Shown here piece after piece: positions 12,001 through 22,066 of a stretch of 64,000 nucleotides of DNA. The DNA lies in NCBI GenBank assembly GCA_963971405.1, contig OZ020492.1, positions 14,496,151-14,560,150 on the forward strand. Reading direction: 5' to 3'. Made by a program: the position numbers and the translations under genes. Below the pieces are notes generated by a model that saw only the letters and a program-made list of their open reading frames with translations, ran no database searches and was not told the origin of the DNA. The stretch's first letter is position 1; every line of letters starts with the position of its first letter. The DNA is from Psococerastis gibbosa (taxonomy: Eukaryota > Arthropoda > Insecta > Psocodea > Psocidae).

Positions 12001-15000
12001 ATTAAAGGATCGGATACCTCATGGTTTCATTGAATAAAATAAATTGAATAAAATAGCTGCTTTTATAAGTTATCTTTTGGTATACAGCATGTACTCCGGT
12101 CAAATCCTCCATGGGTCCCGAAAGCATTCATCTGAAGTACGGCATGGTAGAAAACATAGGCGGCGACGGATTTAGTGTACTGGTCAGCATACCACTCTGG
12201 CAAAGAAGAGACTCAGGTTCGAATCCCAATACGTCAAATTTTCCATATCTTTCTTCCTCAAATTCTTCTGCCTGCCCCGGTCAGGCGTAGATCGTGGGTT
12301 CGAATCCCGCCAAGTCCAGTTTTTTCTTTTTCTTCTAATTTCGGTTTTCAACCTGTCGAGACTATTCAACAAGGTTATACAGGTTATAATTGTTGTTCTA
12401 TAGTTACGGCCCTGAAACCGCATACACTGAGCCTTACATAATGACAGGGCCGTGTACCTGGGCTCCGAGCACCTGAGCTGAGCGGCTCGAGAGGTAGGGC
12501 TTGGAAAATTACAGTCTGATACGTAACCATATGATAACATACGATATTGTATGCTACAAGTCTACATTTTACACGGCGTCACAGGGTACAAGGCGTAAAT
12601 TTATATGCACTCACTTGCCTTTCTATTCATGCGTTAGCATCAGGAAAACTTTCTCAAAATTCGAGATTGAATCCTACCATTTATTAGACTAAAGTAATAG
12701 ATAAATAGGAAAGCATGTTCGGGTTCACTTGTACCCGTTGTTTCACTAGCATTTTAGGGATGAAACAGCCACATAGCAGGCTATTTTAAATCCCTTTTCG
12801 ACAATAATATGAATAGCCTTGCAACCAGGAAATATATCACTTAATTTTCAATTCAGCCCAGTGTGACGTTTGCCTTTTGCCGCCCTTAGCGCCATCCCGT
12901 TCAGTTCTCAGGAGAAGTCTGCCAATTTCGCACCCAGATACCGACGTGGTCTAAGGTGCGTGACGACCCAGCTCTGCAGTAGAGATGCATTTAAGATGGC
13001 CAGGTCAGAGGCAGCCCCTAAGAGAGGAACGGAAACAGTTTCCATTGAGTATGTTTTCTCTTAAATTGCGCCCGCTACACTGTTTAATGCCTGCCCCAAA
13101 TATGATCATCTTGCGTTCATCTCATTACTACAAACTAAGAATTTAACTGACAGTAGATATCTTTTTGGAGCTGCTCCGGCATTCTTCGTCTAATCTCAGG
13201 ACGTCAGTTTTGTGGCGTGGCTTCTTAAAACCCCTCTCCAACACTTGACCTAGGCCAATCCATTGTCGTCATCGGATAGTAATAAACATTACTCCTTTTT
13301 ATTAATAATAAAAAGATAAATGTTACCTGGTGACTGGGCGGACCATGAAGGGTGGCTGCTCTACATAGGTAATGTGTATGGCTTGCTTAGGGTTTTTGAA
13401 CTGCTCTGGTGACAGATATCCACTTAAACGACCCCGGGCCTCCTTTTTGCCCAAGTAGAATTTGTACCAAACACGCTCTGCAACCTGGAAATGGCAGACG
13501 CAGTTATTACGCTTATTATTAGGTCTGTATCAGGCTAACGACGCCAGAAAGCAACCATGCTGAACTGTTTACTGTTCCAGGCATTGAAACGAACGAAACA
13601 CCGAGTGTTTTCCATGACTTTGAGCTGCCCCTCCTTGCCCGTAACTGGCGACACAATGACAATGTTATAATAACTAGCCATGGATGCTATGGGACAGAAT
13701 GTCCTAATTTTCAAGTCGTAAGGTAGTCAATGTTTCCCTGCCTGAAATTAGTCAATCTTTGTGCATGACTCACCAAGGTGTGACAAACGCCATAATAATA
13801 TCACTATAATGTATTTTTATTTTCAAAAACATGTATGAAAAATAACTTTGTCATGCATTACTTAAAATTTATTTTATGTAGGCCTATCTGGTTTTGGCAC
13901 TATCATTAACAAGACAAATCATGTTTATTTTATGTAGTGTTGGTTGCGTTTTGTTAGACTGACGATGGCCATGTGCCGAAATCATATAAATTTCTCGTTA
14001 TAATTTACAGTTGTTATACTTGTTTAAAAACAGGGTACCTATAGTACATCAGAACGGCTTTCCCCTTCTTCTAAATTTTTATGAAAAGGGAGGGGGGTGC
14101 CAAATGATATCCCCCTCCCTCAAAAACCTATCGTAGCGCCATTGCAGCAGAACAAGGGACTATATGGGCTGCCAGCCAAAAAGTGAAGTAGGCCTACATC
14201 AATTCCAGTAACTGGCAGATCTATGTCCTGAAGGTGGTAACCTCTGTGGCGTTGAAAAATTCTGTTCCCAAGACGCAATTATTGTTGTTGTGGTAGAAAG
14301 TACCTATATAACAATGTCCTAATAAATCAGTGGAGAACAGTTCACATTTTACTATTAAATGTTTACTACCTACAGGAAGTCGCTTAGCAACTGTTACGCT
14401 TTAGGTCTATCACATGTGCATTCGCTCCTCTTTGGCTTGGCTAATGGCTAAGGACAGACAACAAACCACTGTTTTGTGAATATGTTATGTCATCCGCCAA
14501 GTATGCCCTTACCAGTAGTCATAAGGTATAAAACATGAACCTTGGGTTCGAATAAAGAGAGCTGCAAGTTGTAGTAGCCTCCTAGCAATCAATGAGTAAG
14601 TACGTTATCAAGGCACTCCCTAAGTTATTATGGTGTCCCACAAGGTCGGGTCTTATCGCCTTTGCTGTGGAGCCTTGTCCTTAATGAACTACTGATAATT
14701 CTGAAGACCTATGGTATAATGGTAGATGCAAATATGCCGATGATATTCGCACTCTTCTTGATACCATTTTTGAAATCATGCAAGGAGCACATGATACCGC
14801 AACCCGGTGGTGCGCAGATAAAGAACTAGGGGTCAACCCCCAAAAATTGGAAGCTGTTATTTCCACCAGAAAATGGAAGTATAGCGGAGTGCCTACTGTG
14901 ACCACGAAGGGACAAGTGCTGAAAATAACTGACAGGGTTAAAAATACCTATGTGTGATTCTGAACAAGAAGCTCACTTGGAAATGTCATTCAGAAGCCAG

Positions 15001-18000
15001 TATTCAAAAAGCAACAGACTAACATTGTATGACCAGGAACAAATAAACAAAAACAAAAATATTGAGATTTCAGGAATACAAGAGAGACATGGTGAAAATT
15101 TGCATGATATCATGAAAACCCTAGCCAGGGAACTAATGATAAACTATGAAGAGGGGGAGGTGGACAGCCTATATCGAACATCTAAGCTGGTAAATAAAAG
15201 GAAGGCAATTCTTGTCCTATTTATATCTAAACGTGTAAGAGATGTATGGCTAAAAAAGAAGGTTACGGGTCTAGTGAGTAATAATATAATAGGAGGGAGT
15301 GATGATGAAAAAATATATATTAATGTAAACCTGAGTCCATGGAGAAAAGAACTGTATTGGAGAGCAAGAGAGGCAAAGAAAAAACATAACTTCGCATACT
15401 GCTGGGTTGATTCTAATGGAAACGTGCATATGAGGAAAAGCGAGGGCTCGCCGGTGCTACTAATTAAAACTCCTGCTGACATCCCAACTGGCATCAAGGC
15501 AATGGACTGACTACTCTTCTATTGTTTGAATTTAGGAAGCTACCAATGCAATAGTATAGTACACCATTCAATGGTAATGTATTACCTATTAGGAAGAATT
15601 TTTATTTATTTTCATTTTGTTCATGACTATGTAATGTTAAAATTTGGCTATGGATAAAGACATAAATAATTTTAATATATATTATCTAAATCTAAATGGG
15701 GCCAAAACTAAAACTTCAGAATTATATATGAACTTGTCCATTACGGACTACGACTGTGTAACTTTTACTAAAACATGGTTAAATGATGGGTACTTAAATT
15801 CTGAAATTTTCGGGGGAAACTACACAGTACATCGCAAAGATAGAGATCTGAAAAAGGCAAATAAGGGTGATGGAGGGGGTGTGGCAATAGCCATAAAGAA
15901 GGAATATAAAACTGAGAGTTTGTTTATTTTACAAGATGACGTCACCGAGTCCATTTGGATTAAAGTATATATTAGACCCAACTCCTGCTTATGCATTGGA
16001 GTAGTTTATTTCATTGTAAGCGCCCCACGAAGTCATTTTAAAAGTTTTTTTGACAAATTACATGAATGTGAGAAGGAGATTAATGGTAAAATTTTACTTA
16101 TGGGTGATTTTAACTTAAAAAATCTTAGTAAATACTGGATGAATAATATGATTGGCACTGTACCGGCTTTGGAAAATTATGTGTTAAGGAATATATCACA
16201 TTTCAATCTGAGCCAATTTAACCATGAGACAAATGTTAATGGATATTATCTTGACTATGTATTGACAAATTTGCAGGTGTGTACGGTAGGAAAAGCGACG
16301 TTTCCTTTGGTTAAAAATGATAGAAATCACCCAAGCTTAGAAATAACTATTTGTACCTTTAAGACAAAATGGCCTGAAACTCCAAAAGAAGCTCAGTATA
16401 ATTTTCAGAAAGCTGAAAGAGCTTACTTCAATCAATCAGCAAGGTTGATTGGTCAGAATTGTACCAACAAAGTGATGTGGATGCTGCCGTTACAATATTT
16501 TATGAAATTATATATAAATTATTAAACGCCTTTGTACCTAAAATTTCTTTTAAAAAGAGCAAGTGGCCTATCAGGTTTACCAAAGAAATAATAATAAAAT
16601 TAAGTTGAAAGAACGTCTAAGAAAAAAATTTAAAAAAACTAATTTAGGTTCAGACTATGCATCTTATTCAAAAGTCCGCAGCAAGTTAAAAATAGAAATT
16701 AAGCAAGTTTTACGGACTTATAACGGTCAACAAGAAAAAAATATAGTGGAGAATCCAGTGGATTTTTGGAAATTTATTAAAAGTAAAAAGTCAAATTCTA
16801 ATGGTGATCAAGTGTTGTTAAATAATGGAAACATTTTACTACACGATTAAGAAAAAACACAAGCATTTGCCAGCTACTTTAAATCAGTGTACGCGCAGCA
16901 TCCACCCAGCTTTGATTTACAGGCCATTATTTCAGAACCAATACCTGTAGGGGTTAATATGGTAAAAATTGGTTGTCTTCAAAGGAGTGATATCATTGAA
17001 GCATTTAAAAAATTAATGCCTAAAAAATCGAAAGGATGAGATGGAATACCACAATTCTTTTATAAATTATATTCAACCTTTCTCATTGATCCAATGTGGT
17101 ATATTTGCAACTTGTCACTTAAAAATAACAAGTTTCCTACCTTATGGAAAAACTCCATTGTATGCCCTATACCTAAAACGCCGATGGCGAAACAGATTAA
17201 TCAATATAGGCCAATTTCACTTTTGAGCACTCCAAGTAAAATATTAGAATCTATTCTGTATAAAAAAATTATTCAACAAGTGAAATCTCTAATTTCTGAG
17301 CATCAGTAAGGTTTCATGAGTAAGCGGTCAACTAGTGAACTTTGAAGAAGAAATTATTTTAAGCTTCAATAATAGGCTTCAATTTGACGTTGTGTACACA
17401 GACTATCGCAAAGCCTTTGATCTAGTAGATTTCGAAGTCCTACTAAGGAAATTAAGACAATTTGGATTTTCTGATGAACTGATAGAACTCTTTCACTCTT
17501 ACTTATGTGGTAGGACCTGTCCTATGGGCCCACACCGTGGCCTGGGACTGTGTCCAACCATACTACTACTATGTGGTAGGACACAAACAGTATTATATAA
17601 TGGTAGTTACTCGGAAACCTATTCAATTAACTCATCGGTACCACAAGGATCAAATCTAGGACCGTTATGTTTCCTATTAATGATAAATGATCTACCAGAG
17701 GTAATAAGAAGTTGCAGTTGTTATCTATTTGCAGATGATTTTAAATTGTGTAAAAAAATTACTGACAGAAATGACTGTAAATTACTCCAAAGGGACATAG
17801 AAAGAGTGGTAGAATGGTGTGAAAGAAATAAGCTTCAACTAAATGTAGAAAAATGCTTTATCATAACATATACGTTAAAACATGATATAATATTGAATGG
17901 GTACACACTGTTAGATAGACCTTTAGTGAGAAAGGAAGAGACAAAGGATCTGGGCGTTATCTTTGACTCTAAACTAACGTTCGAAAACCACATAAGTAAA

Positions 18001-19719
18001 AACTTAATGAGGCCTATCGTATGTTAGGATTCATCAAAAGATGCTCGGTTTATTTCCTGGAATGGAAAACGATTATGGTATTATTCAACTCATTTGTTCG
18101 AAGCAAGCTTGAATATGGTAGTGTGGTGTGGAATCCTTACCACCAAACCAAAACAAAACAAATTGAAAAAGTGCAAAAAAAAATTCTTAAAATATTTGAC
18201 GAGAAAGTTTGATAAAATTGATCCCACATATATACCATATTCTACTCTGTTAGAAAAATATGAGGCGAAGAGTCTGTGCACACGACGTAAAATTGCTGAT
18301 GCCATATATATCTATAAAGTATTAAATGGCCTAGAAGACAATCAAAATTTCTTGAGCAAACTAAATTTTATTGTACCCCAGTTTCCAACAAGAAATTTTA
18401 ACTTAATTTACCAGCCGCAAAACAGGATTGACGTAGCCATAAATTCTCCAATAAACAGGCTCACTCATTTACCAAATGATCATGACACCTTAGATCCATT
18501 TATGCAAAGCTTGGAATTATTCAGAGGAACTTGTAACCAAATTTTATTGTAAGAATGGTAGTTAGGATATATTTATATATTACGTTGTTCTTTGGTAGTT
18601 AGGTAGGTTTTTTTTATAAATGTAAATTATTTAATAAGAAGTCACAATAGGCTATAAACAGTAGGAGTTTTTGTTGTTGTTGTTTTTTCGCTTTACATTA
18701 TGTAATATTTATACACATAAGCGCTACGGCTGTGTGATGTAATAAAAAAATTTTCTATTCTATTTTCTATTCTACTATTTTCCATTAGATGTGCATTTGA
18801 GCAGTGTGGTACGCTGCATGATTGCACATGTTCGGATACTCAGGCAAGGCTGTCTGATTGTGAATTCTTTCTAGTGGAAAATGAGATATCCTTCAAAAGT
18901 CAATTTGAAAAAAATTAATTAATCGATTATTGGAAGGTAGGTAACGATATTGCTTGCCCGCGCATTCGAAATTGCCAAGTTATGAAACCTCACCTGAGAT
19001 ATTGTAGTACACTTTTCAAATATCCACGTGTTATTAAACTCTGCGATAAGAACCGTGTTATACTTTCCTAGTGATACGAATGTTAATGAAATACCATTCA
19101 GATTAATCATGTTGAAATTTAAAGATAAAATATGCCTGGATTCTATGACCATCGTGCATAAGCTGGATCATGGATTATTGCCAGCTGACCTACTCAAATT
19201 GATAAATGAAACTAGATTTGAGGGAAATCTATACATGGCAAATATCGAGACACCGTTTGGAATACGAAATCAAGATTGGGCCATGTACAATAAACTGGAA
19301 AACCAAAAGAGACAGTTCTAGTGTGAAGGATTTTTAGAAGAAGTTGAATGATAAACTAATATGTTAATACGAAATGAAGTGGATCTGAACATTTCAGACC
19401 AAAAAGTATTACTTATAATAGCGCAAAGCGCTACTAGGCCCTAACTAAAACCTACAACAACTTTTCAACACTCAAGGTTTTTCATCTCCACTCTTAACGC
19501 GTGTGCATAAATGGGCTTAGCCTATAATTACATCTTATACATAACATGTGCAATTGGCTTGCCATGTGGCAACAAGGCTCTTACCTGAGATTTGCCTCTT
19601 AATTCGTTTAGCAGAAAGCACAATGTGTCAGATTGCGTGTTGATAGGCACAATTAGAGGAAATTCGTCGAGGCCGTTCTCAGGTTTTAAAACCAATGATA
19701 GGTTATTTGCGATATCCAT
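5957..19719 (-). CDS. Nle: Notchless WD40 ribosome-assembly protein, seven coding exons
   Basis: Exons (minus strand): 19719-19585, 13484-13327, 11979-11662, 9946-9772, 8371-8251, 7840-7484, 6087-5957. All introns are GT-AG and the phases join without a break, giving about 464 residues; human NLE1 is 485. Residues 1-97 form a divergent N-terminal NLE domain (FPLIVPINTQSDTL, then MVRPVTRCTSSL, the family's usual junction into the WD40 propeller). About eight WD repeats follow, with GH...WD signatures such as KGHRHWVLCLAWAPDGRRL, WITSLAWEP, VRIWDT and HDQTVRVWRATDG. In the known family, Notchless binds the AAA ATPase Mdn1/Rea1 in the nucleolus and nucleus during 60S ribosome maturation, and it was first found as a Notch modifier in flies. 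An in-frame ATG also lies 30 nt upstream at 19749. The last codon overlaps a perfect splice donor, so the C-terminus is uncertain. Confidence 0.93.
7166..7265 (+). mobile_element. hAT-type MITE family B, truncated end
   Basis: aaggccgtagccaggggagg and, further on, aaatgaaatggcttgacact and agatagaatcgg match complete copies at 38526-38676 and 49213-49385. Only part of the element is left. Confidence 0.65.
7270..7420 (+). pseudogene. BEL/Pao-like integrase fragment in Nle intron 6
   Basis: The plus strand reads LSPAELLRSLSRFVAVQRKP followed by SIIYADNGTIIV. Retroelement integrases of the BEL/Pao group typically carry FxxALxRFxxRRGxPxxIxSDNGTNFVG, including the second catalytic Asp in the DNG motif. 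Here the D of ADNGT is retained but the following NF is replaced by II, and the frame runs into Nle exon 6 antisense. No LTR, protease or RT was found nearby. It is opposite in orientation to Nle. Confidence 0.6.
7484..7840 (-). CDS. Nle: Nle coding exon 6, WD repeats
   Basis: Acceptor CCCTTCAG. The exon reads DRKSKGQELAASRYEEVRRG, then WLVSTSEDCTMLLWSP, LTGHRQVINDVKFSPDARVF, ASACFDKTIRLW, LRGHAQSVFALAWSPDSRRV and SGSEDATLK. The family equivalents are RLVSGSDDFTLFLWSP, MTGHQALINQVLFSPD and SASFDKSIKLWDG. It ends with one base of a split Val codon before GTATTG. Confidence 0.95.
8251..8371 (-). CDS. Nle: Nle coding exon 5, WD repeat
   Basis: Acceptor GTCGCGCAG. The exon reads VWRATDGVLARVLVGHTNWV then STLALSTEWVIKCGPFHP, matching the family's GHGHWVNTMALSTDYALRTG. 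One base of a split Asp codon remains before donor GTACTG. Confidence 0.92.
8466..8695 (+). mobile_element. tRNA-derived SINE S1, copy 1
   Basis: The head contains agtagtggtacggactctg, a stem-loop ctttcacccgaaagg, and a box-B-like ggttgagtcc. The body (gtaagagagggctttatagc, cgctaggttggcttagtaat-like) is shared with copies at 33031-33236, 35650-35880 and 53055-53170. The tail is ttatttattta. It lies in Nle intron 4 (between exons 5 and 4). Confidence 0.8.
8700..9300. other. Nle intron 4, AT-rich, nothing recognised
   Basis: Plain AT-rich intron sequence with several short poly-A and poly-T runs. Confidence 0.4.
9325..9420. repeat. GC-rich element remnant with G run
   Basis: GC-rich stretch gccaggcgcgaggcccccc ending in ccggccctg plus a G16 run. 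It resembles one end of a hAT-type MITE (CAGGGCCGG on the minus strand), but no partner end or target duplication was found. Confidence 0.35.
9595..9645. repeat. G-run/C-run palindrome
   Basis: A run of G followed by gtccggacccc and then a C13 run forms a near-perfect GC hairpin in Nle intron 4. Probably a collapsed MITE. Confidence 0.45.
9772..9946 (-). CDS. Nle: Nle coding exon 4, WD repeat
   Basis: Acceptor TTGCATTGCAG. The exon reads VDSECRHVASSTHDGEVRIW and then LTCVRTLAGHQGRVSCVRWG, GGAGLLYTASHDQTVR. This matches the family's ECRYVASSSKDGSVRIWDT and LLYSASQDRTIKVW segments. It ends in phase 0 before GTAAGC. Confidence 0.94.
10435..10625. mobile_element. Palindromic repeat P, partial copy
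   Basis: ctggccacccctggatca, aaataagttggtt, gactatttcat and aaggtgtttttcattttt match the arms of the element at 37410-37793 in the same order. It begins next to TTAA, like the 37-kb copy. Confidence 0.6.
11005..11380. mobile_element. Foldback MITE, PIF/Harbinger-like, with nested insert
   Basis: Terminal inverted repeats start GGCGCCCATTCCACCGACCG and run about 70 bp, through tgacgtggtagcagacatt, to caagact. The flanks are TTA on both sides (11002-11004 and 11381-11383), the 3-bp duplication expected for PIF/Harbinger. The centre is occupied by a second palindromic element, 11076-11309. No transposase. Confidence 0.75.
11076..11309. mobile_element. Inner foldback MITE inserted at the palindrome centre
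   Basis: Terminal repeats GGCGGGGTTTCCACCAACCT and gaggtcgatggaaacccc..gcc, with tgcagaat/attctgca inside. It is flanked by TA on both sides. Removing it restores the perfect palindrome caagactTAagtcttg in the outer element, so it inserted exactly at the hairpin tip. Confidence 0.7.
11662..11979 (-). CDS. Nle: Nle coding exon 3, WD repeats 1-3
   Basis: Acceptor TTGCTTGCAG, then ATGCACCAGCTCC gives RCTSSLLGHAATVMFATFSP. The exon contains GSGDNIVHLWDTDSQTPL, KGHRHWVLCLAWAPDGRRL and AGHNKWITSLAWEPYH, all closely matching animal NLE1. It ends in phase 2 before GTAAGT. This is the best-conserved exon and anchors the identification. Confidence 0.95.
11980..13326 (-). other. Nle intron 2
   Basis: Contains tRNA-like repeat sequence at about 12170-12330. 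A moderately GC-rich stretch at 12845-13080 has an open frame on the plus strand but no recognisable motif. Confidence 0.7.
12172..12330 (+). mobile_element. tRNA-like SINE units, two partial heads
   Basis: Two box-B motifs, ggttcgaatccc near 12214 and gggttcgaatcccgcc near 12298. The second belongs to the family seen intact at 34940-35011 (gtagatcgtgggttcgaat, ccgccaag) and is followed by a T run. The first half looks like a different tRNA-like head. Confidence 0.6.
13327..13484 (-). CDS. Nle: Nle coding exon 2, end of the NLE domain
   Basis: The acceptor TTTCCAG precedes GTTGCAGAGCGT. The exon encodes VAERVWYKFYLGKKEARG through AIHITYVEQPPFMVRPVT and ends with two bases (AG) of a split Arg codon before GTAACA. 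The family has a V/I-Y-x-PQAxFRVRxVTRCTSSL segment here, and the VRPVTR half is conserved. Confidence 0.85.
14632..15024 (+). pseudogene. R1/Jockey-like LINE reverse transcriptase fragment
   Basis: Reads GVPQGRVLSPLLWSLVLNEL and, after a frame change, KYADDIRTLLDTIFEIMQ, WCADKELGVNPQKLEAV, then, after another frame change, ILNKKLTWKCHSEASIQKA. GxPQG and YADD are RT motifs B and C, and LGVNPxK and LxxKLTWK are typical of R1/Jockey-group elements. It is cut off at the junction with the next LINE near 15025 and does not visibly resume after 18775. Confidence 0.8.
15025..15510 (+). pseudogene. LINE ORF1, FP25K-like C-terminal region
   Basis: NIEISGIQERHGENLHDIM, VDSLYRTSK, AILVLFISKRVRDVWLKKK, IYINVNLSPWRKELYWRA, FAYCWVDSNGNVHMRK. 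This is the pattern of non-LTR ORF1 proteins with a baculovirus-FP-like domain (NIEIxGIPE, RVRDxWLxKK, IYINExLTPxxRELFWxAR). It reaches a natural stop at 15510; the N-terminal coiled-coil part is missing because of the truncation. Nucleic-acid chaperone function is inferred from the family. Confidence 0.75.
15644..16525 (+). pseudogene. LINE ORF2 endonuclease domain
   Basis: Apurinic-type endonuclease fold: YLNLNGAKTKTSELYMNL, DYDCVTFTKTWLNDGY (TKTWL stands for the catalytic TETWL), GDGGGVAIAIKK, and LLMGDFNLKNL (GDFN). The catalytic Glu of TETWL is Lys here, so the domain is inactive. The frame is lost near 16440-16460, where a neighbouring frame continues as WSELYQQSDVDAAVTIFYEI. Confidence 0.85.
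16450..16850 (+). pseudogene. LINE ORF2 linker between EN and RT
   Basis: KSKWPIRFTKEI, LKERLRKKFKKTNLGSDYA, VENPVDFWKFIKSKKSNSN: the basic linker with the WPxW/FWKFIKSKK signature upstream of RT in CR1/Jockey-type elements. Ends at a stop at 16850. Confidence 0.75.
16860..18552 (+). pseudogene. LINE ORF2 reverse transcriptase and C-terminus
   Basis: Motifs in order: NQYRPISLLSTPSKILESIL, ISEHQ-stop-GFMSKRSTS, VVYTDYRKAFDLVDFEVLL, SVPQGSNLGPLCFLLMIND, CYLFADDFKLCKKI (FADD), KDLGVIFDSKLTFENHI, then a C-terminal domain RRKIADAIYIYKVLNGLED. Stops occur at 17040 and 17309 and frames change near 18020 and 18150. A 66-nt in-frame insertion (17517-17582) sits between conserved CGRT and CGRTQTVLYNG. 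Confidence 0.85.
17504..17582 (+). repeat. 66-nt insertion with 13-nt duplication inside LINE RT
   Basis: tatgtggtaggac occurs at 17504-17516 and again at 17570-17582. The 53 nt between them are GC-rich and unlike the LINE. The insertion keeps the frame and looks like a duplicated target flanking a small insert. Confidence 0.7.
18780..19350 (+). other. Possible LINE 3'-end relic
   Basis: An open frame (19028-19321) contains KFKDKICLDSMTIVHKLDHG and LLPADLLKLINETRF, which has the general look of LINE ORF2 C-termini (IxxxFKxxNGLLPxxLxxL). No diagnostic RT motif is present. It lies in the last part of Nle intron 1. Confidence 0.25.
19585..19719 (-). CDS. Nle: Nle coding exon 1, start of the NLE domain
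   Basis: Encodes residues 1-45 if translation starts at MDIANN (19719). An in-frame upstream ATG (MVSFKYL, 19749) would add ten residues. The text LVLKPENGLDEFPLIVPINT fits the VPxxxTPxxL pattern of the NLE domain but is divergent. The exon ends GGCAAATCTCAG followed by donor GTAAGAG, in phase 0, and joins in frame to exon 2 across a 6.1-kb intron. Assignment rests on domain order and phase; no promoter elements were identified. Confidence 0.72.
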
Positions 19720-19749
19720 TGTAATTATTAGGTACTTGAAACTGACCAC

Positions 19750-22060
19750 TATTCAAATTCCTTTAGAAAATACAGAGGTAAACTGATAACATAGCCTTAA
19801 CAGACTCTTGGGCCATGTCACTATGTGCAATGATTTGCCAACACAGATCCACAGATGAATGAGTACATGGGCTTCTGAGTAGTCGTTGTTCACTTACAGT
19901 GGCGGAGCAACTCTGATAACTTCACGACTGATCCGCCAGGGCTTCAATCAGGCCCGTAACCTGGATTTTATTTCGGGAAGGCCTGTGATCCTAAAGTCTG
20001 TATTTAAATGTCGTACGTCTTGAAAATTCAATTCTATCTAGTGTAAAGTCAAATGATTTCAGAGGGAGCTGCAGCCTTCTAGCCCCTCCTTGAATTCTAG
20101 ACGGTCAACGTTGTGGACAAAGATCAAGACGAAGAAAAATTGAAGAAAATAAGATAGCAAAGATCAGCCCTACCGGATTCGACCAATAAAATTCCCCGGG
20201 GTCGGGGCTAAAATTTCCAAATATTTCTCGCCCATGTTTAAAATGAGTAGCTACCAGTGTTTATGATGATTTGATTTTCACTATGCATGGGAAAAATAAA
20301 ATTCTAGTTTCAGGTTCTGTGAAAAACTGCTCACTTAACACGTTGAAAAGTTTATTACTCATGCTAAAGCAGGCGAATTTATTATGAGATTAGGAGACTA
20401 AGACCCTAGAGAATATGAATTGTCTACAAACAATATTCTTGTAATTTCAATTTTTGACAGACAGAGATTGTAATAAAAGTTTAATGTTCTCGGAAGTATA
20501 TTTTATTTATTTCTAAATCATTATTATTTTACAAAGCAATAAAGTGGTTAAGTGTACAGTACAAATATAGCCAGTCTGGGTGATCAGTACAATCTGACTA
20601 TTTCCTCTTAAATTAAAAAGAAGCCGAGTTGGAGTCTGTCACTCGAATGACTAAATAGCGTAAAATATACAAATACATTTTCTACGAGCTGCTTGAAAAT
20701 ACGTATGTACTAAGGTGGCGCTCCTCCAAAAGCTGGCGCCTGGGTGATTTGCTCGGCCCCTAGTTACGCCAGTTATTTAGTCCTATATAATTAGTTTCAG
20801 CAGAGTTTTCTAAAAAGATTGTTTGAAAAAAATGGCCACAAAAACACCATGTTATTGGGGTTATAATAGCATAGAGCTGGGTAAAAATATCTACGTCAAT
20901 AATTGTAATTGTTTCAAAATATTTATTGTTATGTTACCAAGATTCAAGAATGACATTAAGTTAAATAGGTAGGCCTATTTGTTTTTTAGACAGCGCCGCA
21001 ACTGGCAAGAGCATACAAAATAGCCTATTATTACTATTAGTCTTCAGAATTGAAAGTTAAGCGAAAATTAAATTTGAAGTTATGCAAATGTCCACTGGAA
21101 TCGATTTCAGATGATTCCGGGAATTTTGAAAATGTATAGATGGCGGAATCTGAAGATGTTGGCAACACTGCAGTCTTAATAATAAATATCATCTCTACCA
21201 AATTTTTTGTATTCATCACATCATTACTCAAACTTAACTGAACATCCTTTTTTTAATGTTTCAGTCTTCAAGTTAACTCTTAGATGAGTTTTTATCTTAT
21301 TGGCATCACTTATCACTTATTGTAACATTGGAAAATGGTAAAAGAAAGAAAGAAAGAAGAAAGAAAATTGTCATTATTTTCCATGTGGGCGAATTTTGGG
21401 CCTTTCGGCACACTCTTACAATTAACCCACAATATTTTTACAGAAATATTACAATATTATTATCAAATTAAACAAATAAATAAATACATAACGGTAACAT
21501 AATGAAGTATGTACGGACGCTACATTCACTCAACATTCGCTCCTCATTCATACCGTTGCATGAGAAAACAATGAATAGTTTCATTACTTTCCACAAATTA
21601 TCAAACAATTGCAATCCAGCGGGATTTTTAATTTTGGACACTTTCATCTAGTATTAGAGAGGAGGCAGTTCAGGATTAAGGCCATTACATTTATGATAGT
21701 GCCATTATTTTTCTAAAACTGGGACATAACATATTCTTTCAAAATGGGTAACCTCCATAGCATTGGTACTGAAGTTTTGGTGGTACAATTAAACCTAGAT
21801 TTAGTGTTGTTACGACAGCCGACATATAACACATCAATGTCGGCTGATGTAGCATTGCCTTTCATGTTATGGATAGTTTCAGATGTTGTCATTCCAAGAT
21901 GCACTTTTCCTTTTGGTAAATTGTTTTTTCTCGTTTTAAGGATAAATATCAAGTTTTTTTTTTTAAATTCACTTCATCTATCAGAATTTGATTTAAACAC
22001 AAGTTATTTTACTAATTTTTCAGTTTCTTCTCCTTTCAGTAAGCTTAAAAACCTCGTGTT
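19750..22060. other. Region upstream of Nle, no gene recognised
   Basis: Presumed 5' flank and promoter side of Nle; no TATA box or other element could be assigned. A degenerate family-B MITE lies at about 19945-20065 (caggcccgtaacctgg, tctatctagtgtaaag). An AAAG microsatellite is at 21340-21365. An open frame at 21713-21952 (minus) and one at 21744-22262 (plus) show no known motif. Confidence 0.4.
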
Positions 22061-22066
22061 GAAATC

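Larger units (their letters stand above)
15025..18775 (+). mobile_element. CR1/Jockey-group LINE, nearly complete but broken
   Basis: About 3.75 kb: ORF1 C-terminal half, 150-nt gap, endonuclease, reverse transcriptase and 3' UTR, ending with the short tail repeat tctattctattttctattc. The 5' end is truncated inside ORF1, as expected from incomplete target-primed reverse transcription. Several frameshifts and stops show it is dead. It inserted into an older R1-like LINE inside Nle intron 1, antisense to Nle. Confidence 0.85.
13485..19584 (-). other. Nle intron 1 (6.1 kb)
   Basis: Bounded by donor GTAAGAG and acceptor TTTCCAG. More than half is LINE sequence (14632-18775). 13500-14600 shows only a weak GGGAGGGGGG..CCCCCTCCC palindrome near 14090. 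18800-19350 carries a possible further LINE relic. Confidence 0.8.

Noticed and set aside
11584..12033. Plus-strand open frames over Nle exon 3, and the similar 7557-7844 frame over exon 6
   Set aside because: Antisense shadows of GC-rich coding exons; they cross splice sites and have no motifs.
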